Shown here one piece after another: positions 14,690 through 22,293 of a stretch of 26,214 nucleotides of DNA (its first letter is position 1; every line of letters begins with the position of its first letter). Origin of the DNA: CAZGOM01 sp964542875 (GTDB taxonomy: Bacteria; Planctomycetota; Phycisphaerae; Phycisphaerales; Phycisphaeraceae); contig CAZIWA010000078.1 in NCBI GenBank assembly GCA_964542875.1, forward strand, positions 1 through 26,214, given 5' to 3'. The translations under genes and the position numbers were made by a program. The notes beneath the pieces were generated by a model. The model made no database searches. It had not been told where the DNA came from and was given only the letters and a program-made list of their open reading frames with translations.

Positions 14690-15937
14690 ATGGTGCATGA
14701 TGTGCGTGGACGCTGGTTGTTGTCAGGCGCCGTGGCTGCGGTGCTGGCGTGCGTCGGGCCTGGCGCCGGGCAAGCGCAGGATCGAGCTGCGGTGAAGCCG
14801 GCTCCGGCCGTGAACGATAAAGAAGGGCCCAAGCCTGACCCTGACGGTAACCCCGACAAGCCAGTGGTGCTCAAGGCCGTGCCGATCTCGGTGCAGGTCA
14901 ACGGCAGCGTGAGCTTCAATGAGAACGGGGTGATGAATGGGCAAAACAGCTACTTCAATATCGGGTTTTTCGTGCAGCCGTCCGGGAACATGCCGCTCCG
15001 ATCGATTCGGAATGTGAAGATCCAGAAGCTGGTCACGGATTCGGGAGAGGATTTAACACTGGGGCTGCGCGAGCAGAACAGTGATAACTTTCAGATACCC
15101 GATGATTTGTTTGTGCCGCCTGGGGCGCAGGATCAAAACCGGGGGAGGAATCGGCGGCAGAGCTACATCACGCCGGCGTTCCCCAGGAAGCCGTGCAGGA
15201 AGATCGCCAAGCTGCAGGGGACATGCGATGTGGAGGTTGCGCAAGGGCCGCTTAAGCGGGTGACCGTGAACAAGATGAGCGAAGTGGACGGCAAGCGGTT
15301 GAAGATCGACGGGATGGATGACGGCTGGGTGCAGTTTTCGCTGACGCAGGACGGCAACCAGCGTCGGATGATGGTGACCAGCAATGCGTCGACGATCGGG
15401 AAGGTTGCCCGGATGTATTTCTTCACGCCTGAAGGGGCGCTGATGCCCAACCAGGGTTTTTCTTCCAACTATTCCGGCCAGAACCCGGGCGCGGTGGGGA
15501 TGAACGTGTATGGGCAGTTTTCCGAGAATACAAGCGTGGTGGTGATCTACTACAACAGCGTCAAGACGATGAGCCTGCCGTTTGAAGCGCTGGATGTGCC
15601 GATGCCGCAGATCTTCGCCGAGGGGAGCAGCTTGTTCGACATGGTGCTTAAGCCGGAGTCTTTGGAAGATGGGTTTGCTCTGGCGGACATTGTGCCGGGG
15701 GAGAAGCAGGGGCCGGGTGAGCGGCCCAAGCCTGCGTCTGTTGAAGGCGTTCCGCAGGACATCAAAAAACTGGAGGAAGGGAAGCTGACACCCGAGGACG
15801 ATCCTGCGAAGGTGAAGAGGGAAGATGCCGCCAAGGAAGAGAAGGCCAAAGCCGAGGGTGAGGCGGCGAAGATGAAAGCGGCCGCTGTCGAGGCAGCGTT
15901 GAAGGCTGCGCAGGAGGGGAACGGGCCTGCGAATTAA
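14690..15937 (+). CDS. Exported hypothetical protein with Lys/Ala/Glu-rich tail
   Basis: A 415-residue protein I do not recognise. ATG 14690 is preceded by GAGG at about 7 bases and opens a signal peptide with a likely cleavage after GQA (residue 29). The mature protein has a Pro-rich linker, then a beta-rich region of about 250 residues with repeated strand-like segments (PISVQVNGSVSFNENG; NVYGQFSENTSVVVIYYN; VKTMSLPFEALDVPMP). A basic patch with CRKIAKLQGTC holds two Cys that could form a disulfide. The last 60 residues are Lys/Ala/Glu-rich and probably a long helix. No enzyme motif is visible. It lies alone on its strand, 130 bp after the small RNA terminator. Confidence 0.78.
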   Translation: MVHDVRGRWLLSGAVAAVLACVGPGAGQAQDRAAVKPAPAVNDKEGPKPDPDGNPDKPVVLKAVPISVQVNGSVSFNENGVMNGQNSYFNIGFFVQPSGNMPLRSIRNVKIQKLVTDSGEDLTLGLREQNSDNFQIPDDLFVPPGAQDQNRGRNRRQSYITPAFPRKPCRKIAKLQGTCDVEVAQGPLKRVTVNKMSEVDGKRLKIDGMDDGWVQFSLTQDGNQRRMMVTSNASTIGKVARMYFFTPEGALMPNQGFSSNYSGQNPGAVGMNVYGQFSENTSVVVIYYNSVKTMSLPFEALDVPMPQIFAEGSSLFDMVLKPESLEDGFALADIVPGEKQGPGERPKPASVEGVPQDIKKLEEGKLTPEDDPAKVKREDAAKEEKAKAEGEAAKMKAAAVEAALKAAQEGNGPAN

Positions 15938-15975
15938 GAGGGGTCCTAATCGGCTGTGGAGTGGGGCATTTGGGT

Positions 15976-16012
15976 AAAAAGAAAGGCATGCTCCCGCGGA
16001 CGAGAGCATGCC
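15976..16012 (-). terminator. Intrinsic terminator of the pseudopilin unit
   Basis: On the minus strand GGCATGCTC (16004-16012) pairs with GAGCATGCC (15985-15993), a perfect 9-bp stem, and TTTCTTTTT follows. It is 29 bases past the stop of the small membrane protein. The stem core matches the terminator at 5533-5566. Confidence 0.8.
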
Positions 16013-16040
16013 ACGTGGAATTGCGGGGCCTGGCGTTGTG

Positions 16041-16310
16041 TTAACGCTTGAGGCTTACCAGCGGAAGTTTTTGGCCGGTGTCGGGGCAGATGACCCAGCC
16101 GGGTTGATCGGGGGCGGGTTTGAATTCCGACAGCGGGTGCTTTTTGCCGGACTTGGGGCTGATGACGATCTGGGTCTGGTCAGGCGCTTGCGTCTGCGTG
16201 GTCTGCACGCCGGTGGGGCCTGCGGTTTGCCAGGGCTTGACGTAGAGGAGTGCGCCCAGAAGGCATGCAATGGCCAGCGAACCCAAAATCAGTTTGTTTT
16301 TGGAGGTCAT
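16041..16310 (-). CDS. Small membrane-anchored protein
   Basis: An 89-residue protein with one transmembrane segment near residues 6-24 and a polar, probably periplasmic tail. The tail contains two similar short motifs: ISPKSGKKHPLSEF and VICPDTGQKLPLVSL, both fitting Pro-x-Ser/Thr-Gly-x-Lys/x-x-Pro-Leu. Only the second has a Cys after the membrane segment. I do not recognise the family. It follows the pseudopilin gene by 24 bp and is closed by a terminator, so it belongs to the same riboswitch-controlled transcript. AGGAC lies before the ATG. Its role may be to accompany the pseudopilin, but that is inference from position. Confidence 0.7.
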   Translation of the reverse strand: MTSKNKLILGSLAIACLLGALLYVKPWQTAGPTGVQTTQTQAPDQTQIVISPKSGKKHPLSEFKPAPDQPGWVICPDTGQKLPLVSLKR

Positions 16311-16334
16311 GGTGAAGTCCTGATTGTGGTTGGA

Positions 16335-17168
16335 TTACTGGCAGTCGAAGAACGTGAAGTCTTCGGGGCCAAACCAGCCCATCCAGGTGCTTGGTTTATC
16401 GGGTGTGTAGGCGTAGGCGGCGGGGGTGAGGGTGATGCCTTCGGGTTTCACGTGGCCATCACCCCAGAGGACGTTGGCTTTGCCGCCGTGACGGAAATGG
16501 ATGGAGGGGACGGGGTCGCCCCAGCCGGTTTCGGGAATGTTTGGCGGGGCCTGGAAGTACCAGCGGGGCTGGGCGAAGGAATACTCGATGATGTTTGCGC
16601 CGGAGTTGTAGGCGGTGTCGGTGAAGTAGACGGTTTCGCCGGGTTTTTGAACGTCGAAGCGGCGGCTGCAGGTTTGGAAGCCGATGGCGTCGTAGCCAAG
16701 TTTGTAGACGCGGGAGCCGATGAAGAGGTCGTTGATACCGTATCCGCCGCAGCCGCGTTCGAAGGCACCAATGCCGGCTTGCGTGCTGACATAACGGTCC
16801 AGGGCCGGGCAGCGTTTGGCCTGGCCGGTATCGCCGAAGTAAGTGTAGAGGGGACCGGTGACGGGATTGAAGGCTTCTGACGCGGTGGTGCGGGTGCCGT
16901 GCCATCGTTCGAGGTCGATGCCGAAGATGGTGGGGCTGGCGCGGACGTATTGTTCTTTGTAGTCGTTGGCGTAGGCTTCCATGACGATGCCCAACTGCTT
17001 CATGTTGGAGAGGCATTGCGCCTGGACGCCGGTTTCCCGGGCGCGGCCCAGAGCCGGGAGCAGGATGCCGATGAGCAGGGCGATGATGGAGACGACCACC
17101 AGCAGCTCGATGAGGGTAAAGCCCGTGGACGGGCGACGTTGGGGGGACGAGGCAAAAACAGACCGCAT
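16335..17168 (-). CDS. Pseudopilin with H-X9-DG motif (DUF1559-like)
   Basis: A 277-residue type II secretion/type IV pilin-like protein. ATG 17168 is chosen because AAGGAG lies 5 bases upstream; the frame open further upstream runs into the riboswitch leader and is not translated. The prepilin peptidase site is G16/F17 in STGFTLIELL, with the required Glu at +5 (residue 21), followed by a hydrophobic helix to about residue 40. The C-terminal domain ends with the planctomycete H-X9-DG signature (HGGKANVLWGDG near 240-251). Several Cys (CPALDRY, RGCGGYG, TCSRR, FFDCQ) may form disulfides. In planctomycetes such proteins are numerous and mostly uncharacterised. What is unusual here is the cobalamin riboswitch in front of it: expression should fall when B12 is abundant, suggesting a part in cobalamin capture or in a B12-independent alternative process. 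That role is inference. Confidence 0.9.
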   Translation of the reverse strand: MRSVFASSPQRRPSTGFTLIELLVVVSIIALLIGILLPALGRARETGVQAQCLSNMKQLGIVMEAYANDYKEQYVRASPTIFGIDLERWHGTRTTASEAFNPVTGPLYTYFGDTGQAKRCPALDRYVSTQAGIGAFERGCGGYGINDLFIGSRVYKLGYDAIGFQTCSRRFDVQKPGETVYFTDTAYNSGANIIEYSFAQPRWYFQAPPNIPETGWGDPVPSIHFRHGGKANVLWGDGHVKPEGITLTPAAYAYTPDKPSTWMGWFGPEDFTFFDCQ

Positions 17169-17309
17169 GAAGGCTCCTTGCCCTGATTCGCGCAGGACAT
17201 TCCCCTTTTGTGAAGGTTTGGTCGTCGCGAGGGAGTTTGGAGCCAAGGGTGCCGGTGTTTCGGGGAATGCAAACAGGGCGAGCCCAAGGCGTCCCATTCG
17301 CGAGGACAC

Positions 17310-17519
17310 ACGAGGTAGCTCGTCAGGCAGGTCTTCCGGCTTTGGATCTGGCGCGTGTCGCCTTCCCGCAAGAGGGTCTTGCAGTGGCTTTTGTGACACG
17401 TGTCGGGGCCTAATGGCAGGCCCGTATCCATTACGGCGGCGCGTCCGCGAGGGCTTTACACCCTGCTTCCCTTTTCAGCTTGGTGCGTCGGTGAAGACGC
17501 GGCCAAGGCACCTGGCGAG
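17310..17519 (-). promoter_or_regulatory. Cobalamin (AdoCbl-type) riboswitch
   Basis: Read on the minus strand this leader has the conserved blocks of the cobalamin riboswitch in order. AGGTGCC stands near the 5' end, then AAAAGGGAAGCAGGGTG with TAAAGCCC (core GGGAA..GGTG.AA..CC), then GACGCGCCGCCGTAATGG. The B12-box-like GCCACTG follows, then GCGGGAAGGCG, and AAAGCCGGAAGACCTGCC, which is nearly identical to the 3' end of the E. coli btuB element. A terminal hairpin ACGAG-CTAC-CTCGT matches P13/L13. About 140 bases separate it from the pseudopilin ATG. GGCTCC (at 17239-17244, minus strand) can pair with GGAGCC of the Shine-Dalgarno, so translational control is possible. No uridine-tract terminator is visible in the platform. 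Confidence 0.92.
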
Positions 17520-17526
17520 GGGGGAG

Positions 17527-17555
17527 AGTGTAACAGAAGGTTTGGGTATCGACAA
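17527..17555 (-). promoter_or_regulatory. Promoter of the riboswitch-pseudopilin unit
   Basis: On the minus strand TTGTCG (17550-17555) and TACACT (17527-17532) are exactly 17 bases apart, each matching consensus at 4/6. The predicted start near 17520 coincides with the first base of the riboswitch. Confidence 0.6.
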
Positions 17556-17578
17556 GGCGACGTGGTGTTGGCGATACC
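17545..17578. promoter_or_regulatory. Inverted repeat overlapping the -35 of the riboswitch promoter
   Basis: GGTATCGACAA (17545-17555) and TTGGCGATACC (17568-17578) are inverted with 10 of 11 positions complementary around a 12-base spacer. The inner arm covers the -35 box. This is a plausible binding site for a dimeric regulator and would add transcriptional control on top of the riboswitch. Confidence 0.5.
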
Positions 17579-17605
17579 AATAGTTGTGTCATGAAAATGA
17601 ACGCC

Positions 17606-17617
17606 ACTATATATAGT
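17606..17617. repeat. AT-rich 12-bp palindrome beside parS
   Basis: ACTATATATAGT is a perfect palindrome one base away from the parS-type site. It may be an easily melted element or chance. Confidence 0.4.
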
Positions 17618-17618
17618 A

Positions 17619-17634
17619 TGTTCCACGTGGAACA
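17619..17634. other. parS-type centromere site
   Basis: TGTTCCACGTGGAACA is a perfect 16-bp palindrome identical to the chromosomal parS sequence bound by ParB in several bacteria (for example pseudomonads and myxobacteria). It lies in a non-coding gap, as isolated parS sites often do. parA, parB, dnaA or other origin genes are not in the window. ParB sites cluster in the origin-proximal part of chromosomes, so this segment is probably origin-proximal. Confidence 0.85.
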
Positions 17635-17946
17635 CCTCAATTCCCAGCAGATTTGAGGGATGTTCAGTGGTTTTATAAAGCAGGTTTCGGCAGGGGGCAA
17701 TTGCATTGGGACAATGCGCAGGCGCATGCACCCGGGGTATTGGGTTTCGGGTTCTCGGAGGGCTTAAAAGAGTCTGTTCATCTCCAGGTGGACCCCCTTT
17801 TTTGGTACCCAAACGTCAATCATCTGCTCATGGGCTTTCGCCAGATGTGATTGCCCTGATTCCGCGCGGGCTTGCTGTGTCGCCCAGGATGTTGGGCGGT
17901 ACAATCCCGGGTTTGAATCTTCCACCAACCCACGGGCTCTATCGAC
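17635..17946. other. Non-coding stretch before the UDP-sugar pyrophosphorylase gene
   Basis: No gene is evident. It contains a short hairpin, GCATTG-GGA-CAATGC, near 17704-17718. TACAAT at 17900-17905 could be a -10 box, about 42 bases before the ATG of the next gene, but no good -35 accompanies it. Confidence 0.35.
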
Positions 17947-19407
17947 ATGTCTAATGACAACCTTGATCAGCGTTTTGCAACAGCTCAAAAAATGCTTTCG
18001 TCCATCAAGCAGGAACACCTGCTGAAGTTCTATCCCACGCTCCCGGATGATGAGAAGAAGGGCCTGCTGGATCAGTTGGACTCGATCGACTGGCCGGAGC
18101 TGGTGCGCCTGATCCAATCACATGTGCTTAGCAAGCCGGAGTTTTCGCTGCCGGAGAACGTGCTGCCCGCGCCGTGGTACCCCAACGTGCCGACGGCGGA
18201 ACAGAAGGGCAAGTACAAGGAAGCACGCGCACTGGGCCTGGAACTGCTGGCCGACGGCAAGGTGGCGGCGTTCACCGTGGCAGGCGGACAAGGCACGCGC
18301 CTGGGCTGGGATGCACCCAAAGGCACCTTCCCGTCGACGCCGATCCGGGGTTTTTCGCTCTTTCAATCCATGGCGGAATTCCTGCTGAAAGCCGGTGAAA
18401 AGTACGGGCACGCCATCCCGTGGTACATCATGACCAGCCCGATCAACCACGCCGACACCAAGGCGTATTTCGAGAAGAACGACTATCTGGGCCTGGGCCG
18501 CAAGAACGTGACGATGTTCCCTCAGGCGATGATGCCGGCGGTGGATGCAAAGTCCGGGCGCGTGCTGCTGGAATCGCCTGGTTCGCTGGCGCTTTCGCCC
18601 AACGGGCATGGCGGGTCGCTCAAGGCGTTGTACACCTCCGGCGCGATCGACGACATGAAGCGGCGCGGGATTCAGCACATCAGCTACACGCAGGTGGACA
18701 ACCCCATCGTGAAGATGGTGGATCCTGTGTTTATCGGGCTGCACGCGCTGGATGGATGCCAGATGTCATCCAAAATGCTGCCCAAGCGCGAGCCGCTTGA
18801 GAAGCTGGGCAATTTCTGCGTGGTGGACGGCCGGATGACGGTGATCGAATACTCCGACCTGCCCGAGAAACTGGCGCGCGAGACGCTGGTGAATGGCGAA
18901 CTGCGGTTTAAGGCCGGGTCGATCGCGCTGCATGCGATCCGGGTGGATTTTGTGGAGTGGCTCAACACGTCGGAGAAGGGTTTTGCGCTGCCGTTCCACC
19001 GCGCCGACAAGAAGGTTGGGCACATTAACGCGGAGACGGGCGAGAAGATCGCCCCTGAAAAGCCCAATGCGGTGAAGCTGGAGACGTTTGTGTTCGATGC
19101 GCTGCCGATGTGCACGAAGTCGATCATTTACGAAACCAACCGGGTGGAAGAGTTTGCACCGATCAAGAATGCGGACTCGGCCGCCGGCCAGCCGGTAACG
19201 CCCGACAGCCCGGCAAGCAGCAAACTGCTGCAGACGGTGCGGGCGGCCAGGTGGCTGGAAGCGGCGGGCGTGAAAGTGGCGCGCACCGCAGACGGCGCGG
19301 TGGACGCGGTGATTGAGATCTCCCAGCGCAACGCCATCGATGCGGATGACCTGGCGGGTTTGAAGCTGCCAGGGGCGATCAAGCCTGGCGAGAAGGTGCT
19401 GCTGTAA
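17947..19407 (+). CDS. UDP-sugar pyrophosphorylase (UDPGP family, AGX/UAP-like)
   Basis: A 486-residue nucleotidyltransferase of the UDPGP family, which makes UDP-sugar from UTP and a sugar 1-phosphate. The nucleotide-binding loop AGGQGTRLG is at 112-120, followed by the PKG motif at 124-126. PNGHGG (218-223) and QVDNPIVKMVDPVFIG (249-264) match the eukaryotic UDP-N-acetylhexosamine pyrophosphorylase (AGX/UAP) pattern, as do VVDGRMTVIEYSD and KLETFVFDALP further on. The usual bacterial route to UDP-GlcNAc is the unrelated GlmU, so this enzyme may serve glycan or polymer synthesis; substrate (GlcNAc-, GalNAc- or glucose-1-P) is not decided by sequence. The start lacks a good Shine-Dalgarno, but no other ATG fits the conserved N-terminus. 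It stands alone on its strand. Confidence 0.93.
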   Translation: MSNDNLDQRFATAQKMLSSIKQEHLLKFYPTLPDDEKKGLLDQLDSIDWPELVRLIQSHVLSKPEFSLPENVLPAPWYPNVPTAEQKGKYKEARALGLELLADGKVAAFTVAGGQGTRLGWDAPKGTFPSTPIRGFSLFQSMAEFLLKAGEKYGHAIPWYIMTSPINHADTKAYFEKNDYLGLGRKNVTMFPQAMMPAVDAKSGRVLLESPGSLALSPNGHGGSLKALYTSGAIDDMKRRGIQHISYTQVDNPIVKMVDPVFIGLHALDGCQMSSKMLPKREPLEKLGNFCVVDGRMTVIEYSDLPEKLARETLVNGELRFKAGSIALHAIRVDFVEWLNTSEKGFALPFHRADKKVGHINAETGEKIAPEKPNAVKLETFVFDALPMCTKSIIYETNRVEEFAPIKNADSAAGQPVTPDSPASSKLLQTVRAARWLEAAGVKVARTADGAVDAVIEISQRNAIDADDLAGLKLPGAIKPGEKVLL

Positions 19408-19604
19408 AGCCGAGAGGCGATTGTCCGAGTGTTTGTTTTGCGCCCGGGTGATCGGATCGGGCTGCTGGGTTGTCGCGTGTCCGTGAGAAGCCGGAGGGCG
19501 ACATTCAATGCATGAAGGGGCATTGGCCCACGGATGGCGTTGTCATTGCTAAAGTCCCCGATAGGCGCTACCCGGAAACCCGAGTTTTGGATGCAGGAGG
19601 CGCA

Positions 19605-20273
19605 TCAAGCGCCCATGGCTTGGACAGCGGCGCCATACGCGAGGCCGAGAATTCGGGCCGAGAGGCCAAAGGGGCCTGCGCCGGCCTGGTTGTCGAGGAT
19701 GAAGCAGCCGATCCAGACGGCGATAAAACCAAACTGCTGGAACGACACGTTGGAGTAGACGAAGTCGCGGTAGCGATGGTCGAAGTTCATGAGAATGTGG
19801 CTGCCGTCCAAGGGGGGGACGGGGATGAGGTTGAAGATCATCAGCGCCAGGTTTATGTGGGCGAGCCAATAACAAAAGATTGTGCTTTTGTCGTAGGGGA
19901 AGGCGGCTTCCGGGGCAACCATGCTGCCGTAAGTGATGCCGACAAGGAGCAGGAAGAGAAAGATGGCGATGGCGAGGTTCATGGCGGGGCCGGCGAGGGA
20001 GACCCAGGCTTCGGCGTAGCGGCCGCGAAGGCGGGTGGGATCGATGGGCATGGAGCCCCAGGCGACGCCGCAAATGGCGGCGAAGATGAGGGAAACGGGG
20101 CCGACGTTGACCATCGGATTAAAGGTCATCCGGTTGAGGCGAATGGGGGTGTCGTCGCCGAGCTTGATGGCGACGTAGCCGTGGGCAAGTTCATGGAGAA
20201 CGATGCTGAGGATGACGCCGATGAGGAGGCTGAGGTAGAGCGGTGGGTCGGATTGCAGGAGGTTGATAAACAT
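19605..20273 (-). CDS. M50-family site-2 protease-like membrane metalloprotease
   Basis: A 222-residue intramembrane metalloprotease homologue. Zinc ligands are visible as H27-E28-x2-H31 in VLHELAHGY, and the third ligand Asp156 sits in NLIPVPPLDG. Five or so hydrophobic segments surround these motifs. No PDZ or CBS domain is present, so it belongs to the short, domain-less M50 group. I chose ATG 20273 because the longer frame upstream overlaps the preceding permease gene with a low-complexity Pro/Ala tail; the Shine-Dalgarno is weak. It lies 73 bp behind the ABC permease gene on the same strand. Substrates of these short M50 proteins are mostly unknown. Confidence 0.88.
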   Translation of the reverse strand: MFINLLQSDPPLYLSLLIGVILSIVLHELAHGYVAIKLGDDTPIRLNRMTFNPMVNVGPVSLIFAAICGVAWGSMPIDPTRLRGRYAEAWVSLAGPAMNLAIAIFLFLLLVGITYGSMVAPEAAFPYDKSTIFCYWLAHINLALMIFNLIPVPPLDGSHILMNFDHRYRDFVYSNVSFQQFGFIAVWIGCFILDNQAGAGPFGLSARILGLAYGAAVQAMGA

Positions 20274-20346
20274 GGCGAAAGTATAGGAAGGAACCGGGAT
20301 GAGGTTTGGAGGCGGGGTTAGAAATAAGCGAAGGGGTAGCGCGGGA

Positions 20347-22212
20347 TCAGGCGCCGCGGCCCGAGAGCCTGCGGACGGTGAAGTCAAAGCCGGAGACGAT
20401 GGTGGTGAGCATACTCCAGACGATGCCGGCGTAGACGCCGCCGATGATGAGGCCGGCGAAGACGAGGACCATGCGTGTGGCGAAGGAGTTATCGACGGAG
20501 CCGGAGACTTTGGCGTACCAGGGGCTGAGGAACATGATCATGCCGGAGGTGGGACTCATGGCGTTGATAACGGGGCCGACGAGGGGGACTTCAGCCGCCA
20601 TGAAGCCGCCGCAGCCAGCGGTGATTGAGACGAGGACCGCCATGATGAGGAAGGTGGGGACGATGGCGCCCAGAACGCTTTTGGCCCGGACAGACCAGTA
20701 AACGCCGGTGAGGCAGCACAAAGCAGTGAAGCCCGTGAGCAGGATGGCGATGAGGAAGGGGGCTTCCAGCGTGGTGATGCCTACGTACGCGGTCTGATTT
20801 GAAGTAGATACGACTTTGGTGGTGGCGGTGGAGAGTTTGCTTACCGGTTCTACCCAGCCGAACACCTGGGAGAGGAGCATGCTGATGGTGAGCATTGCAG
20901 AAGTGAGCACAGGGAGGCTGATAAGCAGGGCCAAGAAGCTGACGAGCCCGCGAAGCTTGCCCCAGATGTAGAACTTCTGGGTGATGGGCGTGGTGAGGAT
21001 GAGGTCAAGCGTGCCGTCTTCACGCTCTTTGCTGACGCTGCCTGCGGACATGTAGATGGCGACCATGGTGATGACGCCGAATTCAATGAGCATGAGCGAA
21101 GAGAGGCTGGCGATCATGGCGTCGTAGGTGAGCTTGCCGGCGTGGTACTTCCAGATGGAGAGGAAAGCCAGGAAGAGGCATACGGCAGCAAATGCCCAGC
21201 GGGTGAGGACGCTTAAAAGCCGATTGCCGCGGGTGTTGGCCTCGCGCCAGGCGATGGGATTTTTGCCGACGGTGCGGGCTACGCGCGTGCCGGTGGCCTG
21301 GGCGCGGCTGGTGAGGAGCTTTTGCCAGAGGGAGGGAATGCCTTCACGCTCCACGATGCGGCGGACCATGTAGGTGCAACCGGCGATGAGGGTGAGGGAG
21401 ACAAGGGTGGAGAGCAGGGCGAAAGCGCCTGCGGGGTTCCCCAGGTAAAACCGGACGGGGGCCCAATATTCAGCCAGCACGGTGTCAGGGACGGGCTGGT
21501 AGCTCTGGTCGTTCAGGGAGGCCTTGAGGACGAGGATGGGGTGGATGGGAGTGAGCCAGGTGGTGGTGCCGGGAGCGATCTGGACGTACTCACGAAGGAC
21601 GGAATCGATGAGATAACCGGCGATGAGGTAAACGGCGACGGAGATGACGAAGCCGAAGACGGCTTTACGCCCGCCTGCGCGCCAGACGGCGAGGGTGATG
21701 GCGACGGAGCCGACGGTGACGGCGGAGAGGGCGGCGACGCAGAAGCTGGTCCAGACCGCGATGATGGGGATGCCGCCAAAGACGAGGACGACGGCGAAGA
21801 AGGGGAGGCCTGAGAGCAGAAGGGTGAGGATGAAAAAGAGCCGTCCGACGAGAGAACCCAGGACGATTTGAAGGTTGGTGAGCGGTGTGGTGAGGAGGAT
21901 GTTGAAGGTTTGGCCCGATTGCTCGGAAGTGATGGCGCCGGCCATGAAGATGGGGGCCAGGAGGCAGATGAAGATGATCTGCACGTAGCTGATGAGCTGG
22001 AAGAGTTCTGCGCCGTTTTTGGCGACAGCGGTGACGTTTTGATCGCCCAAACCGGCGGCGAGGAGCATGAGGACGACCAGGCCGGTGAGGATGCCGAGGT
22101 AGATCAGACGCGTCCAGAAATGGCGCAACTGTCGTGACCCGCCTTGCACGATACGGAGGACGATGGGGTTGCCCGGGAGTAGCCTCCAGAGCCAAGCGTA
22201 GAAAAGGTCCAT
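20347..22212 (-). CDS. ABC-2 type transporter permease, double-domain
   Basis: A 621-residue permease with two ABC-2-like halves. Each half has the cytosolic signature in which the ATPase docks: TSEQSGQTFNILLTTPLT near residue 95-115 and KEREDGTLDLILTTPIT near 395-412. About twelve hydrophobic segments are visible. It resembles GldF/GldG-like or NosY-like export permeases. ATG 22212 is preceded by AAGGGGG; the longer frame upstream is a Pro-rich non-coding leader. The matching ATPase is not in the window, but a minus-strand gene cut off at the right edge could supply it if the 3.9-kb segment between them is an insertion. The transported substrate is unknown. Confidence 0.87.
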   Translation of the reverse strand: MDLFYAWLWRLLPGNPIVLRIVQGGSRQLRHFWTRLIYLGILTGLVVLMLLAAGLGDQNVTAVAKNGAELFQLISYVQIIFICLLAPIFMAGAITSEQSGQTFNILLTTPLTNLQIVLGSLVGRLFFILTLLLSGLPFFAVVLVFGGIPIIAVWTSFCVAALSAVTVGSVAITLAVWRAGGRKAVFGFVISVAVYLIAGYLIDSVLREYVQIAPGTTTWLTPIHPILVLKASLNDQSYQPVPDTVLAEYWAPVRFYLGNPAGAFALLSTLVSLTLIAGCTYMVRRIVEREGIPSLWQKLLTSRAQATGTRVARTVGKNPIAWREANTRGNRLLSVLTRWAFAAVCLFLAFLSIWKYHAGKLTYDAMIASLSSLMLIEFGVITMVAIYMSAGSVSKEREDGTLDLILTTPITQKFYIWGKLRGLVSFLALLISLPVLTSAMLTISMLLSQVFGWVEPVSKLSTATTKVVSTSNQTAYVGITTLEAPFLIAILLTGFTALCCLTGVYWSVRAKSVLGAIVPTFLIMAVLVSITAGCGGFMAAEVPLVGPVINAMSPTSGMIMFLSPWYAKVSGSVDNSFATRMVLVFAGLIIGGVYAGIVWSMLTTIVSGFDFTVRRLSGRGA

Positions 22213-22276
22213 GAGCCCCCTTGGAGAAAGCGCGTGTTTGCGCGTGGATGACGGTCCATAAGGTAACACAGATGGG

Positions 22277-22293
22277 GGGCGGGGTTCAGCGGG
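22277..22293. repeat. 17-bp direct repeat, left copy
   Basis: GGGCGGGGTTCAGCGGG is identical to 26160-26176, 3,883 bases to the right. The pair brackets the low-GC large gene. It lies in the leader of the ABC permease. Confidence 0.65.

Noticed and set aside
15053..16009. 318-codon minus-strand frame opposite the exported protein at 14690
   Set aside because: His/Arg/Leu-rich shadow; it also runs through the terminator at 15976-16012.
16007..16022. Third CCACGTGG core beside the terminator at 16012
   Set aside because: Only about 11 of 16 positions match parS.
20274..20387. Longer N-terminus for the M50 protease
   Set aside because: The extension overlaps the permease gene end, is Pro/Ala-rich and precedes the conserved start MFINLLQ.
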